Assembly: GCF_004320535.1 (NCBI RefSeq) | Contig: NZ_SIHY01000001.1 | Span: 1,922,001 to 1,986,000, forward strand | Origin: Arthrobacter sp. S41 | GTDB lineage: Bacteria > Actinomycetota > Actinomycetes > Actinomycetales > Micrococcaceae | Direction: 5' to 3' | Length of the DNA: 64,000 bases | Shown: positions 7,154 through 16,586 of the stretch, in pieces | How the letters are laid out: each line of letters opens with the position of its first letter | Numbering within the stretch: position 1 is the first letter of the stretch | Translations under genes and position numbers: made by a program | The notes under the pieces: generated by a model | Told to the model about the DNA's origin: nothing | The model's input: the letters and a program-made list of their open reading frames with translations, nothing else | Databases searched by the model: none

Positions 7154-8200
7154 ATGCGTTTTTCACTGTTCATCCATATGGAACGCTACGACGACTCGAT
7201 CAGCCACGAACAGCATTTTGAGAACCTCGTTGAACTGACACAGTTGGCCGAAGCCGGCGGCTTTTCCACGGTGTGGATCGGTGAGCACCACTCCATGGAG
7301 TACACGGTCTCCCCTAGCCCGATCCCACAGTTGGCCTATCTTGCAGCCAAAACTTCCACCATTCGGTTGGGTGCAGGCACCATTATCGCCCCATTCTGGA
7401 CTCCTATTCGAGCCGCCGGAGAACTCGCACTGCTAGATATTATTAGCAACGGACGAGCCGAGTTGGGCGTGGCGCGTGGTGCCTACCAGTTCGAATTTGA
7501 TCGGATGACCGACGGCATGAAGGCCACCGACGGTGGCCAGGCCATGCAGGAACTCATCCCTGCGGTGAAAAATCTCTGGGAGGGCGACTACGCCCATAAC
7601 GGCGAAGTGTGGCAGTTCCCAACCTCCACCTCGGTGCCGAAGCCCAAGCAGAAGCAGATTCCGGTCTGGGTCGCCGCCCGAAGTCCGGAGTCCCACGATT
7701 ACGCCGTGGCCAACGGTTGCCATGTCATGGTGACGCCGCTAATGAAGGGGGATGACGAAGTCGAGGCTCTGGTCGAGAAGTACGAGAGTGCCATCGCGGC
7801 ACACCCGGAGGTCGAGCAGCGTCCCGACATAATGGTCCTGCGCCACACCTACCTGCACTCCGCCGAAGAGCCAGAGGCATGGCGCCCGGCGGCCGAAGGC
7901 ATCCAGAAGTTCTACCGTACCTTTGATGCCGTCTTCGGCAACAAGGTGGCGCCTATCAACGGATTCATTGCCCCGAGTTCTGAAGAAAAGTTTGCGGGAC
8001 GCGAAGAATTCACTACCGAGTCGCTACATGAGACAGCAATGATCGGCACTCCCGATGTAGTTATTAACCGCTTGCGACGCTATGAAGAACTAGGCGTGAG
8101 CGAATACAGCTTCTGGAGCGACAACGCCATGAGCCACGAAGAAAAGAAGCGATCCTTGCAGATCTTCATCGATGAAGTAGTGCCTAAGTTCGCGCCGTAA
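7154..8200 (+). CDS. Luciferase-like (LLM) flavin-dependent monooxygenase
   Basis: 348 residues forming a bacterial-luciferase-type TIM barrel: MRFSLFIHMER at the start, WIGEHHSMEYTVSPSP (about 38-53), RLGAGTIIAPFW, and the flavin-site segment ELGVARGAYQFEFD. These enzymes use FMNH2 supplied by a separate reductase, here probably the SnoaL fusion at 1595-2569. It is the last gene of the operon and has a good Shine-Dalgarno (GAAGGA). In TgnA, PyrA and RutA such enzymes open an N-heterocycle; Baeyer-Villiger or desulfonation chemistry are alternatives within the superfamily. Confidence 0.92.
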   Translation: MRFSLFIHMERYDDSISHEQHFENLVELTQLAEAGGFSTVWIGEHHSMEYTVSPSPIPQLAYLAAKTSTIRLGAGTIIAPFWTPIRAAGELALLDIISNGRAELGVARGAYQFEFDRMTDGMKATDGGQAMQELIPAVKNLWEGDYAHNGEVWQFPTSTSVPKPKQKQIPVWVAARSPESHDYAVANGCHVMVTPLMKGDDEVEALVEKYESAIAAHPEVEQRPDIMVLRHTYLHSAEEPEAWRPAAEGIQKFYRTFDAVFGNKVAPINGFIAPSSEEKFAGREEFTTESLHETAMIGTPDVVINRLRRYEELGVSEYSFWSDNAMSHEEKKRSLQIFIDEVVPKFAP

Positions 8201-8220
8201 TATTCAAACGCTCATTACGT

Positions 8221-8255
8221 GGCGGTCAAGTATCTCATTGTGACCCTTGACCGCC
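8221..8255 (+). terminator. Stem-loop at the end of the catabolic operon
   Basis: GGCGGTCAAG (8221-8230) and CTTGACCGCC (8246-8255) form a perfect 10-bp stem with a 15-nt loop, 20 bp after the monooxygenase stop. There is no T-run, as is common for actinobacterial terminators. Confidence 0.6.
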
Positions 8256-8363
8256 GCGAATTCGTTCCGCGAATTGTGGGTCTACACTTTGGTAATACTG
8301 TTTTTACCGCCGATTATCGTGAATTGGGCAATGCAGTAGGCCGGTCGATCGTAGACTGAGCAA

Positions 8364-9161
8364 ATGCCTGTACCAAGTGAAGAATTTCTAGCGCTCTACG
8401 ACGCGCAGCTGCGAACCGACGCGGAGACGCCCAGTGCGCTGTCCGTGACCATGCTCGGCGAACTGCGTTTGGTTACCTTTGCCCACGGGCGCGGGTTCAT
8501 CACCTATCCGCATATCACGCACAATGCACCGCAGTCCTTGGCGGACCTGGCCCCTGCGGCACTGGACCACTTCATCAAACAACCTGAGATCCGTACGGTG
8601 GAATTCAAAACTCGCGGTCACGACCACGCACCGGGTTTGGCTCAGCGCCTTGAGGAGTTGGGCTTTAGTGCTGAACCTACCGAGTCAGTCATGATCGGAT
8701 TGATGCAATCGCTGATCAGTGATCAGCCCACGCCCGAAGGTGTGGAAGTCAGGCAGGTGACGACGCCAGTCGAGATTGAAAAAATGTGTCGCATGGTCGC
8801 CCAGGCTTTTGGTGAACCTTATGACCCAGCCACCACTGATGCATTAGTCGCTCGGTCAGCCAGAAACGATGGCATGGAGTTGTGGGTAGCAACCATCAGT
8901 GGACACATGGTGGGCGCGGGGCGTTTGGAGCCGGTAGTGGGTACCGAATTTGCTGGTCTATGGGGTGGCGGCGTTTTACCCGAGTACCGCGGCCGCGGAA
9001 TCTACCGCGCGCTCACCGACGCTCGGGCACGCAGCGCCTTGTCCCACGGCTTGCGCTACGTCCATAGTGACTCCACCGAATACTCGCGCCCTATTTTGGA
9101 AAGCCAGGGCCTGCTCAAAGTTTCCACCACCACGCCATACGTTTGGAATCGCGAAGTGTAG
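8364..9161 (+). CDS. GNAT-family N-acetyltransferase
   Basis: 265 residues. The C-terminal half has the acetyl-CoA loop LPEYRGRGIYRALTDAR (motif A, R-x-x-G-x-G/A) and a typical HSDSTEYSRPILESQGL tail. The N-terminal ~120 residues are less conserved and may be a degenerate second GNAT fold, as in double-GNAT proteins. It transfers an acetyl group to an unidentified amine. It is monocistronic, separated from the catabolic operon by a stem-loop, and convergent with the VOC gene, leaving 15 bp between stops. Confidence 0.85.
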   Translation: MPVPSEEFLALYDAQLRTDAETPSALSVTMLGELRLVTFAHGRGFITYPHITHNAPQSLADLAPAALDHFIKQPEIRTVEFKTRGHDHAPGLAQRLEELGFSAEPTESVMIGLMQSLISDQPTPEGVEVRQVTTPVEIEKMCRMVAQAFGEPYDPATTDALVARSARNDGMELWVATISGHMVGAGRLEPVVGTEFAGLWGGGVLPEYRGRGIYRALTDARARSALSHGLRYVHSDSTEYSRPILESQGLLKVSTTTPYVWNREV

Positions 9162-9176
9162 TTAGTTGCGCGCGAG

Positions 9177-9944
9177 CTATTTGTGAGCTGGTGCGATCAC
9201 CGCAAATTCGGCGCCACCCCGATCACTGAGCATGGCGGTGCGCCCAAAGTACGAGTCATGCGGTGCGATCACTACTTGCCCGCCCAGGCTCGTACAGAGC
9301 TGCGCTATTTGATCTGCATCATCAACCGCGAAGTAGGTTCGCCAGCCCTCGGTAGAGTCTTGGCCGCTGATGTCATAGAGTCCTGCGGCCGCATCGGCTC
9401 CTTGGCCCAGGGTGTAGTAACGGAAGCCGGGAGAATCAACGACCTGGTTTAGATCCCACCCCAAGGCTTCGCGGTAAAACCGGCAGGCGGTTTCAAAGTG
9501 TTTGGTATGCAGCTCATTCCAGATGCGGTGACCGTGAATTTTCCGTGCCGGATAGTTAGTCGGGTCAAAGGACTGCCAAAGTCCCACTCCGATACCTGCG
9601 GGATCCCCAATTAGGGCCACGGTCCCCTGACCGGGCATGGCCACAGGTTTCAGATAACGCTGACCGCCATGTAAATGGGCGGCAAAGACGGCCGCATGAA
9701 TATCGGCCACATTCAGATACGTGGTCCACGCATCCGGGGCAGCCGAATCTTGGTCGTTGAGCACAAGGCCGGTGACCGGTTGATCATCCAACGTGACTGG
9801 AAGGTATCCGTCACTGCGAGTTTGCGGGTCATCGTGAATTTTCCATCCAAAGAGTTCCGAGTAAAACTCGATGGCACCATCAATATCGCTGGTGAGTAAA
9901 TCCACCCAGCAAGGTTCGGCTCGTGGACCTCTGACTACCGGCAT
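9177..9944 (-). CDS. Two-domain VOC/glyoxalase-like protein
   Basis: 255 residues with two tandem VOC modules: residues about 8-125 (WVDLLTSDIDGAIEFYSELFGW) and about 138-252 (WNELHTKHFETACRFYREALGW). This matches the actinobacterial hydroxylase-like/CFP30B group of bleomycin-resistance-superfamily proteins. Metal-ligand positions are only partly evident, so a binding role is as likely as catalysis. It is divergent from the acyl-CoA synthetase gene. Confidence 0.85.
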   Translation of the reverse strand: MPVVRGPRAEPCWVDLLTSDIDGAIEFYSELFGWKIHDDPQTRSDGYLPVTLDDQPVTGLVLNDQDSAAPDAWTTYLNVADIHAAVFAAHLHGGQRYLKPVAMPGQGTVALIGDPAGIGVGLWQSFDPTNYPARKIHGHRIWNELHTKHFETACRFYREALGWDLNQVVDSPGFRYYTLGQGADAAAGLYDISGQDSTEGWRTYFAVDDADQIAQLCTSLGGQVVIAPHDSYFGRTAMLSDRGGAEFAVIAPAHK

Positions 9945-10112
9945 CGCTACCCCATTTCGCGCTCATACCAGCTCAATGCGCTGAGTCTATTCCGGTTCAT
10001 TGCTGAAACGAGCATTATTACGAAACTTAGTACCTTGATTTGAATCGCGGTTCCATTAGGCTTGTTTGTGACATGGGGCACACCTACACTCTGCAGCGTC
10101 GAGGAGACTTCT

Positions 10113-11660
10113 ATGACCACTTCAAACCTCACCCTTTCGGTAGCCGCCATCGTGGCCGAGGGGGCCACCCGTTTTCCAGATCTGAACGCCATCACCATGA
10201 ACGGCGTAAGCACCACCTACCGTGAACTTTGGGAGGAAACCAAAGCCTACGCAGGAGCCCTCAAAGAACAGGGCATCACCGAGGGTGACCGAGTAGCAGT
10301 GCTCATTCCCAACGTCACCGACTTCGCCCGCGTCTACTACGCGGTGCTATCCCTCGGCGCCACAGCAGTTCCCATCCACGCGCTGCTCAAGGCCCGCGAA
10401 ATCTCCTACGTCTTAGAAGACGCTGAAGCCAAGATCTTGGTCTGCGCTGCGGGGCTCTTGGGTGAGGGTGCCAAGGGAGCACAGAACTCAGGGATAAACC
10501 TCCTGAGCGTAATGGAACCTGAAGCAGGGCAAACCACTCGATTAGAAGACTTGGCAGCCAAAGCCGAACCGATTACCACCTATCTGCCTCGCAAAGCCGA
10601 AGACATTGCCACGATCCTCTACACCTCAGGCACCACCGGCAAACCCAAGGGCGCCCTGGGGACACATCTGGCATTGATTGAGCAGACCCACTCCACGCTG
10701 TTGAACACCATGGACGTTCGACAAGGTGACAAGCTCTTTGGCGGATTGCCGCTGTTCCATACCTTCGGCCAGACCTGCGTACTAAACACTGGCCTGAGAA
10801 TTGGCGCCGAAGTTATGTTGCTGCCCAAGTTCACCGCAGATGCTGCCTTGGATCTTGTACTGGATGCCGAGATTGACGTGTTCTTCGGTGTACCAACCAT
10901 GTATGTTGCGCTCGTTGAGGCGGGCGCGAATCGCGAAGGCAAACCAACCAATCTCCGTTATGCCATTTCCGGTGGCGCTTCCCTGCCGCTGTCGGTACTC
11001 TCCGCCTTTGAACAGCGTTTTGGCGCACAGATCTACGAGGGTTACGGACTGACTGAAACTTCACCGGTAGCCTGCTTTAACCATGTCGGGCGGGAACCTC
11101 GCCCAGGCACCGTAGGCACCCCGGTATGGGGCGTGGACGTGGAAATTGCTGACCCCGCCTACCCCAACGAGATCCGGTTGATGCCACGCGGAGAACTGGG
11201 TGAACTGGTGGTACGTGGTCACAACCTCTTCTCCGGCTACCTCAACCGCCCCGACGCAACCGCCGAAGCAGTAGTGGATGGATGGTTCCGCACCGGAGAC
11301 TTGGGAACCAAGGACGAAGAGGACTACTTGCGGATCCTAGATAGAACCAAAGACATGATTCTGCGTAACGGCTATAACGTCTACCCGCGCGAAGTTGAAG
11401 AGGTGCTCACCAGCCACCCGGAAATTTCCAACGCCGCCGTCTACGGAGTACCTCATGACAAGCACGGTCAGGAAGTAGTTGCCTCGGTGACCTTGGTGCA
11501 GGGTTCAACACTCAGTGTCCAAGAGCTAATCCGTTGGTCCAGTGAGCAGATGGCTGCCTACAAGTACCCGCGCTTCATCGAGATAGTCAAAGAATTCCCG
11601 CTGGGCCCCAGCGGTAAGATCCTCAAGCGAGAACTGATCGCGCAGTTCGACCAGGAATAG
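10113..11660 (+). CDS. Acyl-CoA synthetase (AMP-forming, long-chain fatty acid-CoA ligase type)
   Basis: 515 residues of the ANL superfamily. It activates a carboxylate as acyl-AMP and then the CoA thioester. Visible are the P-loop TILYTSGTTGKPKG, the A5 motif YEGYGLTETSP, A7 GWFRTGDLG, the hinge LDRTKDMILRNGYNVYPRE and the catalytic Lys in GPSGKILKREL. An in-frame TTG at 10062 was rejected because the ATG at 10113 follows GAGGAG and matches the usual N-terminus. It is monocistronic and cytoplasmic. Chain-length preference cannot be read from sequence. Confidence 0.93.
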   Translation: MTTSNLTLSVAAIVAEGATRFPDLNAITMNGVSTTYRELWEETKAYAGALKEQGITEGDRVAVLIPNVTDFARVYYAVLSLGATAVPIHALLKAREISYVLEDAEAKILVCAAGLLGEGAKGAQNSGINLLSVMEPEAGQTTRLEDLAAKAEPITTYLPRKAEDIATILYTSGTTGKPKGALGTHLALIEQTHSTLLNTMDVRQGDKLFGGLPLFHTFGQTCVLNTGLRIGAEVMLLPKFTADAALDLVLDAEIDVFFGVPTMYVALVEAGANREGKPTNLRYAISGGASLPLSVLSAFEQRFGAQIYEGYGLTETSPVACFNHVGREPRPGTVGTPVWGVDVEIADPAYPNEIRLMPRGELGELVVRGHNLFSGYLNRPDATAEAVVDGWFRTGDLGTKDEEDYLRILDRTKDMILRNGYNVYPREVEEVLTSHPEISNAAVYGVPHDKHGQEVVASVTLVQGSTLSVQELIRWSSEQMAAYKYPRFIEIVKEFPLGPSGKILKRELIAQFDQE

Positions 11661-11731
11661 CCGTCTCAAGGAACAACGCTCCCAGGCAGGTCGCGATCCT
11701 CACGCCCTTCACTTGGCAAAACTTGAGAACA

Positions 11732-11779
11732 TGCTCATGCCCCCTACCTGCGAATCATCGCGGGTAGAGGGCATGAGCA
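11732..11779. terminator. Bidirectional stem-loop between convergent genes
   Basis: TGCTCATGCCCC (11732-11743) pairs with GGGCATGAGCA (11769-11779), and the inner CTACC/GGTAG extends the stem. It lies between the acyl-CoA synthetase and the arabinan enzyme genes; a T-rich stretch follows on the plus strand. Confidence 0.75.
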
Positions 11780-11799
11780 CTGCTATTTCTTGGCGACTG

Positions 11800-14700
11800 T
11801 TATTTCACCGCCAGTCTCAAGAACGTGACTGAATAGGCTGGAACCTCATAATCAAGACCATGAGCTTCGGCCTTCAATTTGAACTCACGGGGCGCCACTT
11901 TAGTGGGGTCCTGCTTGGTGTTCTGAGCTTCTGGCGCAGCGACCAGTTCGGTAACCTTGACCACGGAACCAACCTTGACGTCGTCTACCGCAATCTTGGT
12001 CTGCGAAACCGTGGCCGTTGGGTTCACCAGTTTGACGATCAGCTCATTTTTCTTGGTATCGCGGGTAACCACTTGGTAGAGCGGTTTGGCTGATGGCTCG
12101 GTGTACTCAAACTGGAATTCACCATCGAGGTAGAGCTTGATGGTGTTTCCATCGACCACAATCTTGACCTTGTAATCCTTGCCGGTTTCCAAGGTGGTAT
12201 TCGGTCCAGCGGCGACCTCGCCTTGACGAGCCGAGTCGGCACGTTCCAGCACAGAGCGGGTATTGCCCCAACCGCCAAGATTCCACCAGTAGAACTGATC
12301 TTCCGCCCCGGCCGCGAAGCCGATCAAGAAGCCTTCTTTCCCAGCTTCCTTTCGTGCGGTCAGCTCCATTGTGTAGTTTTTCCAGTCCTTGTCATAGGCA
12401 CCGGTGATCAGGCTACGTGCGTCCTCCACACCGGTATCGGACTGCACATAACGCCCATCAGCAATTGCCCAGTTCCCGCGTTGAGCTTCCCAGTTCGCAT
12501 CACTGGTGAAGTCATCGCTGAACAGGGTTTCCCCTGTACCGTTCTCAGTCACCTGCAGGTTGTCGTAGGAAGTTTTCGTCTGCCAACTACTCAGGAAAAC
12601 ACCACCGGAGAGATCGGGGGCGGTGGAAGTTTTGCCGGTAAGGGTCGAAGGCACCACCTGTTCACCGACGTTGTTCATCCAGAGTTTCTGGTTGTAGTAG
12701 TTAGCCGAACCCCACGACTGGTCGTTGTCGAACCACATCATGTCTGGTGCCCACTGAACATAGTCCTCGTTGGCAAACATCGGCGCATAAGAGGCTAGCT
12801 TCACGACGTCTGAATTGCGTTCCAATCCAGTCATATATGCAGCTTCGGAAAGCGCATTGGCAAAGGTGTTACCACGTGAGGCATATTCGCCTAGGAACAC
12901 CTCCGGACCTTGACGGTCGTAGGAATCATACCGTTGGTCATTGCCTAAGAACCATGAGGGATCGTTGTAATAGTGTTCATCAACCATGTCCACGCCCTGA
13001 GCCTTGTTAAACTTCCACAGCTCATCAAAACGGGTTCCGGTGTCATCGGGGCCGCTATTGGAGATGATGGTGATCTGGGGATATTTGGCAGCGATCGCGT
13101 CACGGAATTTCGGGAAGTTAGCTTCAAAAGTCTTGGTGACTTCTTCATTGCCCAACCCGATGTACTTCAAATCGAACGGCTTGGGGTGTCCGAGCTGTGC
13201 ACGCTTAGCACCCCACGTTGTCGTGGTGTCTCCGTTAGCAAATTCGATCAAGTCCAAGGTGTCTTGTACCCAACGATCAATGCGCGGCTGATCTGTCATC
13301 TCAGCAATATTTGAACCACAGCCGTTGGCGCCTACAGAAACCACCGGTAACGCGGTGGCACCCAAGTCCTCAGCCCATTTCAGATATTCCAGGTAGCCAA
13401 TTCCGTAAGTCTGGTTATAGCCCCAGAAGTTCCAGTTGGTCGGCCGGCTCTCCACGGCACCAATGGTCTCTTTCCATTGGAAGGTGCGTTGACGGTCCTT
13501 TCCATCGGACTGCAAGTACGTATCAAAAGTACCCACGTTGGTCACGCAGCCACCCGGGAAACGAAGGAAGCTCGGATTCAGGTCCGCCACTTTTTCGGCT
13601 AGGTCCTTGCGCAGCACGGACTTACCATTCACTGGTCCAACCCACGTATCTTGAGGGAATAGCGAAATCATATCCAAGTTCACACTCCCCGGTGTATCGG
13701 CCAGCAGTTCTAGTCGACCAGTGTCAACGGTGGATAGTGCAGTCATCGTCGCGCTATATTTTTTCCATTGATCGTTGCCGTCCACGGTGATGGTGGTGGA
13801 TCCAAACACTGCGGAACCGTCAGCATCGGTGAGCTTTATTTCCAGTTTTTGATCCTTCTGTGCTCGGGCAAAAACACTGAAGTCGTACTTTGCTCCCTTC
13901 TTCAGCGCCATTCCTTTGTTAAAGGAAAGGTTCTGCACACCATCACCCTTGGCCTTGGCATTGAGTTGTAGATATGCGCGGTTGGAGTCGTTGAGCCACT
14001 GATCTCGTTCAGAACTCACTTGGTTCCCGGCGGTACCTACTGCTTTCCATCCGGTCAGTGCTGTGAAGTCCTTATTATCTGAGCTGTTGAACTCGAAAGA
14101 ACGGTTGCGCACCATCTCGGCGTACAGTCCGCCGTCAGCAGCGTAGTTGATATCTTCATAAAACGCTCCGTACATTGTGTCGCTGATTTCGTGGCTGGTG
14201 CCATCGCCGTCAATCGACAGTTCTTGCTGCCCAACGGTGGCTGAACCAAGACTAAAACTTGCGGCTTTAGCTTTGGATCCTAGACGCAGGGAACCATTTT
14301 CATGGCGCACTACCCAGGCCGAATCTTCATCGCTGGCTCCGGTCAAGCGTAGATAGCTTTTTCCGCCACCAGCATCCACCAAACGCCAAGACGTTGTGGA
14401 GCCCTTGGTTAATTGGAGTTTCCCGTTGCGAACGTCCATGTTGCCTGCTGGGGTAGTGAGCACCAGTGGGTGGTGGTCGTCGCTGGTCACGCCATCTGCG
14501 GCCTGCGAGGTAAAGCGCAGTACCGATTTTGGTCGCGTTGACTCCAGCTTTAGCCGTTGTTGTTTATCGGTAGTGACATAGCTTTGGGCACCTGTGGCGC
14601 TCAGCGTAAACGGCTCGGTAGGAACCAGATCTGCAGGGCCAGCCTCGTTAAGCCAGACGCTGTCGAAGGACGCTGTATGTGCGGTCCCATCTTGGGCTGC

Positions 14701-16416
14701 CAATGCGTAAAGCCCTACCTTGGTAGCGTTCCAATCCAAATTAAAACTTGCGGCTTTTGCCCATTGCCCTTGGGAATCCCCGTAGTAAACAGTGATTTCT
14801 TTACCTTTACGATCCAAACGAAGCCACTCGGTAGTGGATCCGGGGCGCGCGGTGAACTGCGAACCATACACTCCGGCTGACTCGGCAGCACTTTCAATCA
14901 CTACTGGTCCGTTGGGGGCGCTGGATACATGGGCCAGGCCAGCTCGTACATAGTTATCGAAGTCTTTCCATGCCAGCAGCCCGGCGCCTTGGAAGTCTTG
15001 CGAGACCGGTGCAGTAAGGTGGGTGGCCACCGAGAAGTCACCGGAGGGAACGTCGAGCATGAAGAGGTTCTTGGCGTCATTCGAATCTTGCCAAGTGTCC
15101 CCTCGCTGAGAGGTCAGCTTCAGCGCCGAATCCTCCAGCTTCCACGCACCAGCCTGCTCATTGAGGATTGAGAATCGCTGATTAAGCTCCGTTGAATCAA
15201 ACTCTTCGCTGAAGGTACCATCGGGAAGTTCCGGGTCAGGACCCGGAACTACCGGACCTGGAGGCTCTTCAACTTCGCCCGGTGGGTAGGCTGCAATCAG
15301 GGCCTGTTGTTCGTCGGCGGTAATCGGCAAAACAGTTCCATGACGTGGGCTCGTAGGCAGTTTTGCATCGGGAACGCTCGTCCAGTCGCCTCCGGCGAGA
15401 TCATCAGTTTCAAAAACCATATAACCCTTGCCACCGTGGTACGAGGGCTGGTCAATCATCAGATACCAGTTGTCGTCTGTCAGCGAGGGGAACATGGTTG
15501 GTCCTTCACCGGATGTGAAAGTCCCGCCCCATGGATTAGGTTGGCCCACACCGATGTGCTCGGTGACCATATCCCAACCGTCCCCTTCACTGACCCCTTG
15601 GGTCCGCAGGAGTTCCGATGAAGATTCCATGCGCACACTCATGTCGCCTTCATCCTTGGTCAGACGATAAAAAGTATCACCGACCTCAGCCACTGTTGAA
15701 TCAATCATTCCTAGGCCCGGACCTTGACGTTCGTCAATCCACACCTTTGGTTCTGAAAAATCCTTAAAGTCTTTGGTCGTTGAATACATCATGCGCTGAT
15801 AGGAGTTCTTAATATCGCGCTGATCTGCTGGAACATCATCCGGATAAAGCGCTGAGGCCCAATACACGATGTATTGCTCGGTGACCGGATCCCAGTGCGC
15901 CTCAGGAGCCCACAAATTGCCTGAATTATCTGAGGCCACTTTGACCTCGCGCTGCTGTGACCAGTTGATCAGATCAGATGATTCCCAGATCATCAACGAG
16001 TGGCTACCGGTTTCTTGGGCGTCGCCAAAACTGCCACCCCCGTACATCTTAAGATCGGTAGCCAGTAGGTAGTATTTGGAACCGTCTTGGGATCGAATCA
16101 AGAATGGATCTCGAAGCCCTTTGGTACCCAGTGTTGACTCCAAAATGGGTTTGCCGTCGTTGAGCGTGTACCAGCTATTGGGGTCGTTCTTTTGCGAGAC
16201 GGCCATATGTATTTTCTCGCCATCATCGGTGCTCTCACCGGTGAAATAGGGGAAAACATAGGCCGCGTAATCACGATCGGCTTCATTGCCAGGTGTTGTT
16301 GTGAGCGCAATATTCGGCCTGCTCACATGCGGAACCGCGGCGAGTGCCGAGGCAGGGAAAGACAGAGAAACGAGCAGTGCTAACGGCACGGCCCATCGTT
16401 GACGAGGATGCATCAC
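11800..16416 (-). CDS. Secreted GH43-GH51 fusion, putative arabinan-degrading alpha-L-arabinofuranosidase
   Basis: 1538 residues. A Sec signal peptide (1-26, ASALA|AV) is followed by a GH43-like five-bladed propeller (about 30-375; LRDPF at 101, WAPEAHW at 169), a Pro-rich linker (378-398), a beta-sandwich (about 400-590), a small beta-rich module (about 600-728) and a GH51 arabinofuranosidase (about 730-1535). In the GH51 part the acid/base is Glu1091 (GLGNEE) and the nucleophile Glu1177 (FLGEY). A CBM4/9-like insert (about 768-920) and a jelly-roll insert (about 1296-1482) interrupt it. No LPXTG anchor is seen, so it is probably released. The start is GTG at 16416 (followed by ATG), 9 nt after GGAGG. 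It lies downstream of the furanose importer genes. Confidence 0.92.
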   Translation of the reverse strand: MMHPRQRWAVPLALLVSLSFPASALAAVPHVSRPNIALTTTPGNEADRDYAAYVFPYFTGESTDDGEKIHMAVSQKNDPNSWYTLNDGKPILESTLGTKGLRDPFLIRSQDGSKYYLLATDLKMYGGGSFGDAQETGSHSLMIWESSDLINWSQQREVKVASDNSGNLWAPEAHWDPVTEQYIVYWASALYPDDVPADQRDIKNSYQRMMYSTTKDFKDFSEPKVWIDERQGPGLGMIDSTVAEVGDTFYRLTKDEGDMSVRMESSSELLRTQGVSEGDGWDMVTEHIGVGQPNPWGGTFTSGEGPTMFPSLTDDNWYLMIDQPSYHGGKGYMVFETDDLAGGDWTSVPDAKLPTSPRHGTVLPITADEQQALIAAYPPGEVEEPPGPVVPGPDPELPDGTFSEEFDSTELNQRFSILNEQAGAWKLEDSALKLTSQRGDTWQDSNDAKNLFMLDVPSGDFSVATHLTAPVSQDFQGAGLLAWKDFDNYVRAGLAHVSSAPNGPVVIESAAESAGVYGSQFTARPGSTTEWLRLDRKGKEITVYYGDSQGQWAKAASFNLDWNATKVGLYALAAQDGTAHTASFDSVWLNEAGPADLVPTEPFTLSATGAQSYVTTDKQQRLKLESTRPKSVLRFTSQAADGVTSDDHHPLVLTTPAGNMDVRNGKLQLTKGSTTSWRLVDAGGGKSYLRLTGASDEDSAWVVRHENGSLRLGSKAKAASFSLGSATVGQQELSIDGDGTSHEISDTMYGAFYEDINYAADGGLYAEMVRNRSFEFNSSDNKDFTALTGWKAVGTAGNQVSSERDQWLNDSNRAYLQLNAKAKGDGVQNLSFNKGMALKKGAKYDFSVFARAQKDQKLEIKLTDADGSAVFGSTTITVDGNDQWKKYSATMTALSTVDTGRLELLADTPGSVNLDMISLFPQDTWVGPVNGKSVLRKDLAEKVADLNPSFLRFPGGCVTNVGTFDTYLQSDGKDRQRTFQWKETIGAVESRPTNWNFWGYNQTYGIGYLEYLKWAEDLGATALPVVSVGANGCGSNIAEMTDQPRIDRWVQDTLDLIEFANGDTTTTWGAKRAQLGHPKPFDLKYIGLGNEEVTKTFEANFPKFRDAIAAKYPQITIISNSGPDDTGTRFDELWKFNKAQGVDMVDEHYYNDPSWFLGNDQRYDSYDRQGPEVFLGEYASRGNTFANALSEAAYMTGLERNSDVVKLASYAPMFANEDYVQWAPDMMWFDNDQSWGSANYYNQKLWMNNVGEQVVPSTLTGKTSTAPDLSGGVFLSSWQTKTSYDNLQVTENGTGETLFSDDFTSDANWEAQRGNWAIADGRYVQSDTGVEDARSLITGAYDKDWKNYTMELTARKEAGKEGFLIGFAAGAEDQFYWWNLGGWGNTRSVLERADSARQGEVAAGPNTTLETGKDYKVKIVVDGNTIKLYLDGEFQFEYTEPSAKPLYQVVTRDTKKNELIVKLVNPTATVSQTKIAVDDVKVGSVVKVTELVAAPEAQNTKQDPTKVAPREFKLKAEAHGLDYEVPAYSVTFLRLAVK

Positions 16417-16441
16417 TTACTTAAACCTCCGTGAGGTAGTT

Positions 16442-16457
16442 CGACGTGCTAACGTCG
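16442..16457. promoter_or_regulatory. Possible operator upstream of the GH43-GH51 gene
   Basis: CGACGT and ACGTCG arms flank GCTA, giving a 16-bp inverted repeat 26 bp before the start codon. The centre resembles the core of the LacI-type site at 21339 (GCTAAC half), so it may be a weaker site for the same repressor. This is a suggestion only. Confidence 0.35.
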
Positions 16458-16509
16458 TGATGACGAGGACGGGTTCCTACATAAAACACCGTTCTCGGAA
16501 GGGATATTC

Positions 16510-16568
16510 GCCGCCGGAAGGCGGCTGGATATGATTCAGGGTCCGGCACGGTAATGCCGGACCCTGAA
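16510..16568. terminator. Two stem-loops between importer and glycosidase genes
   Basis: A 6-bp stem with a 4-nt loop (16510-16525) sits next to a perfect 14-bp stem with a 6-nt loop (16535-16568). The larger one is followed on the plus strand by six T, but the flanking genes are on the minus strand, where no T-run follows. It probably ends or attenuates the importer transcript and lets the glycosidase be expressed separately. Confidence 0.65.
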
Positions 16569-16586
16569 CTTTTTTCGCTACGGCAT

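Noticed and set aside
9947-10216. An 89-codon minus-strand frame over the VOC/acyl-CoA synthetase divergent region
   Set aside because: It overlaps the start of the synthetase gene and lacks domain features; the region is better explained as promoters.
13311-13790. Open frames on the plus strand within the GH43-GH51 gene (also 12223-12798, 14929-15171)
   Set aside because: They oppose a continuous 1538-codon gene with clear glycosidase motifs and have no family features or ribosome sites.
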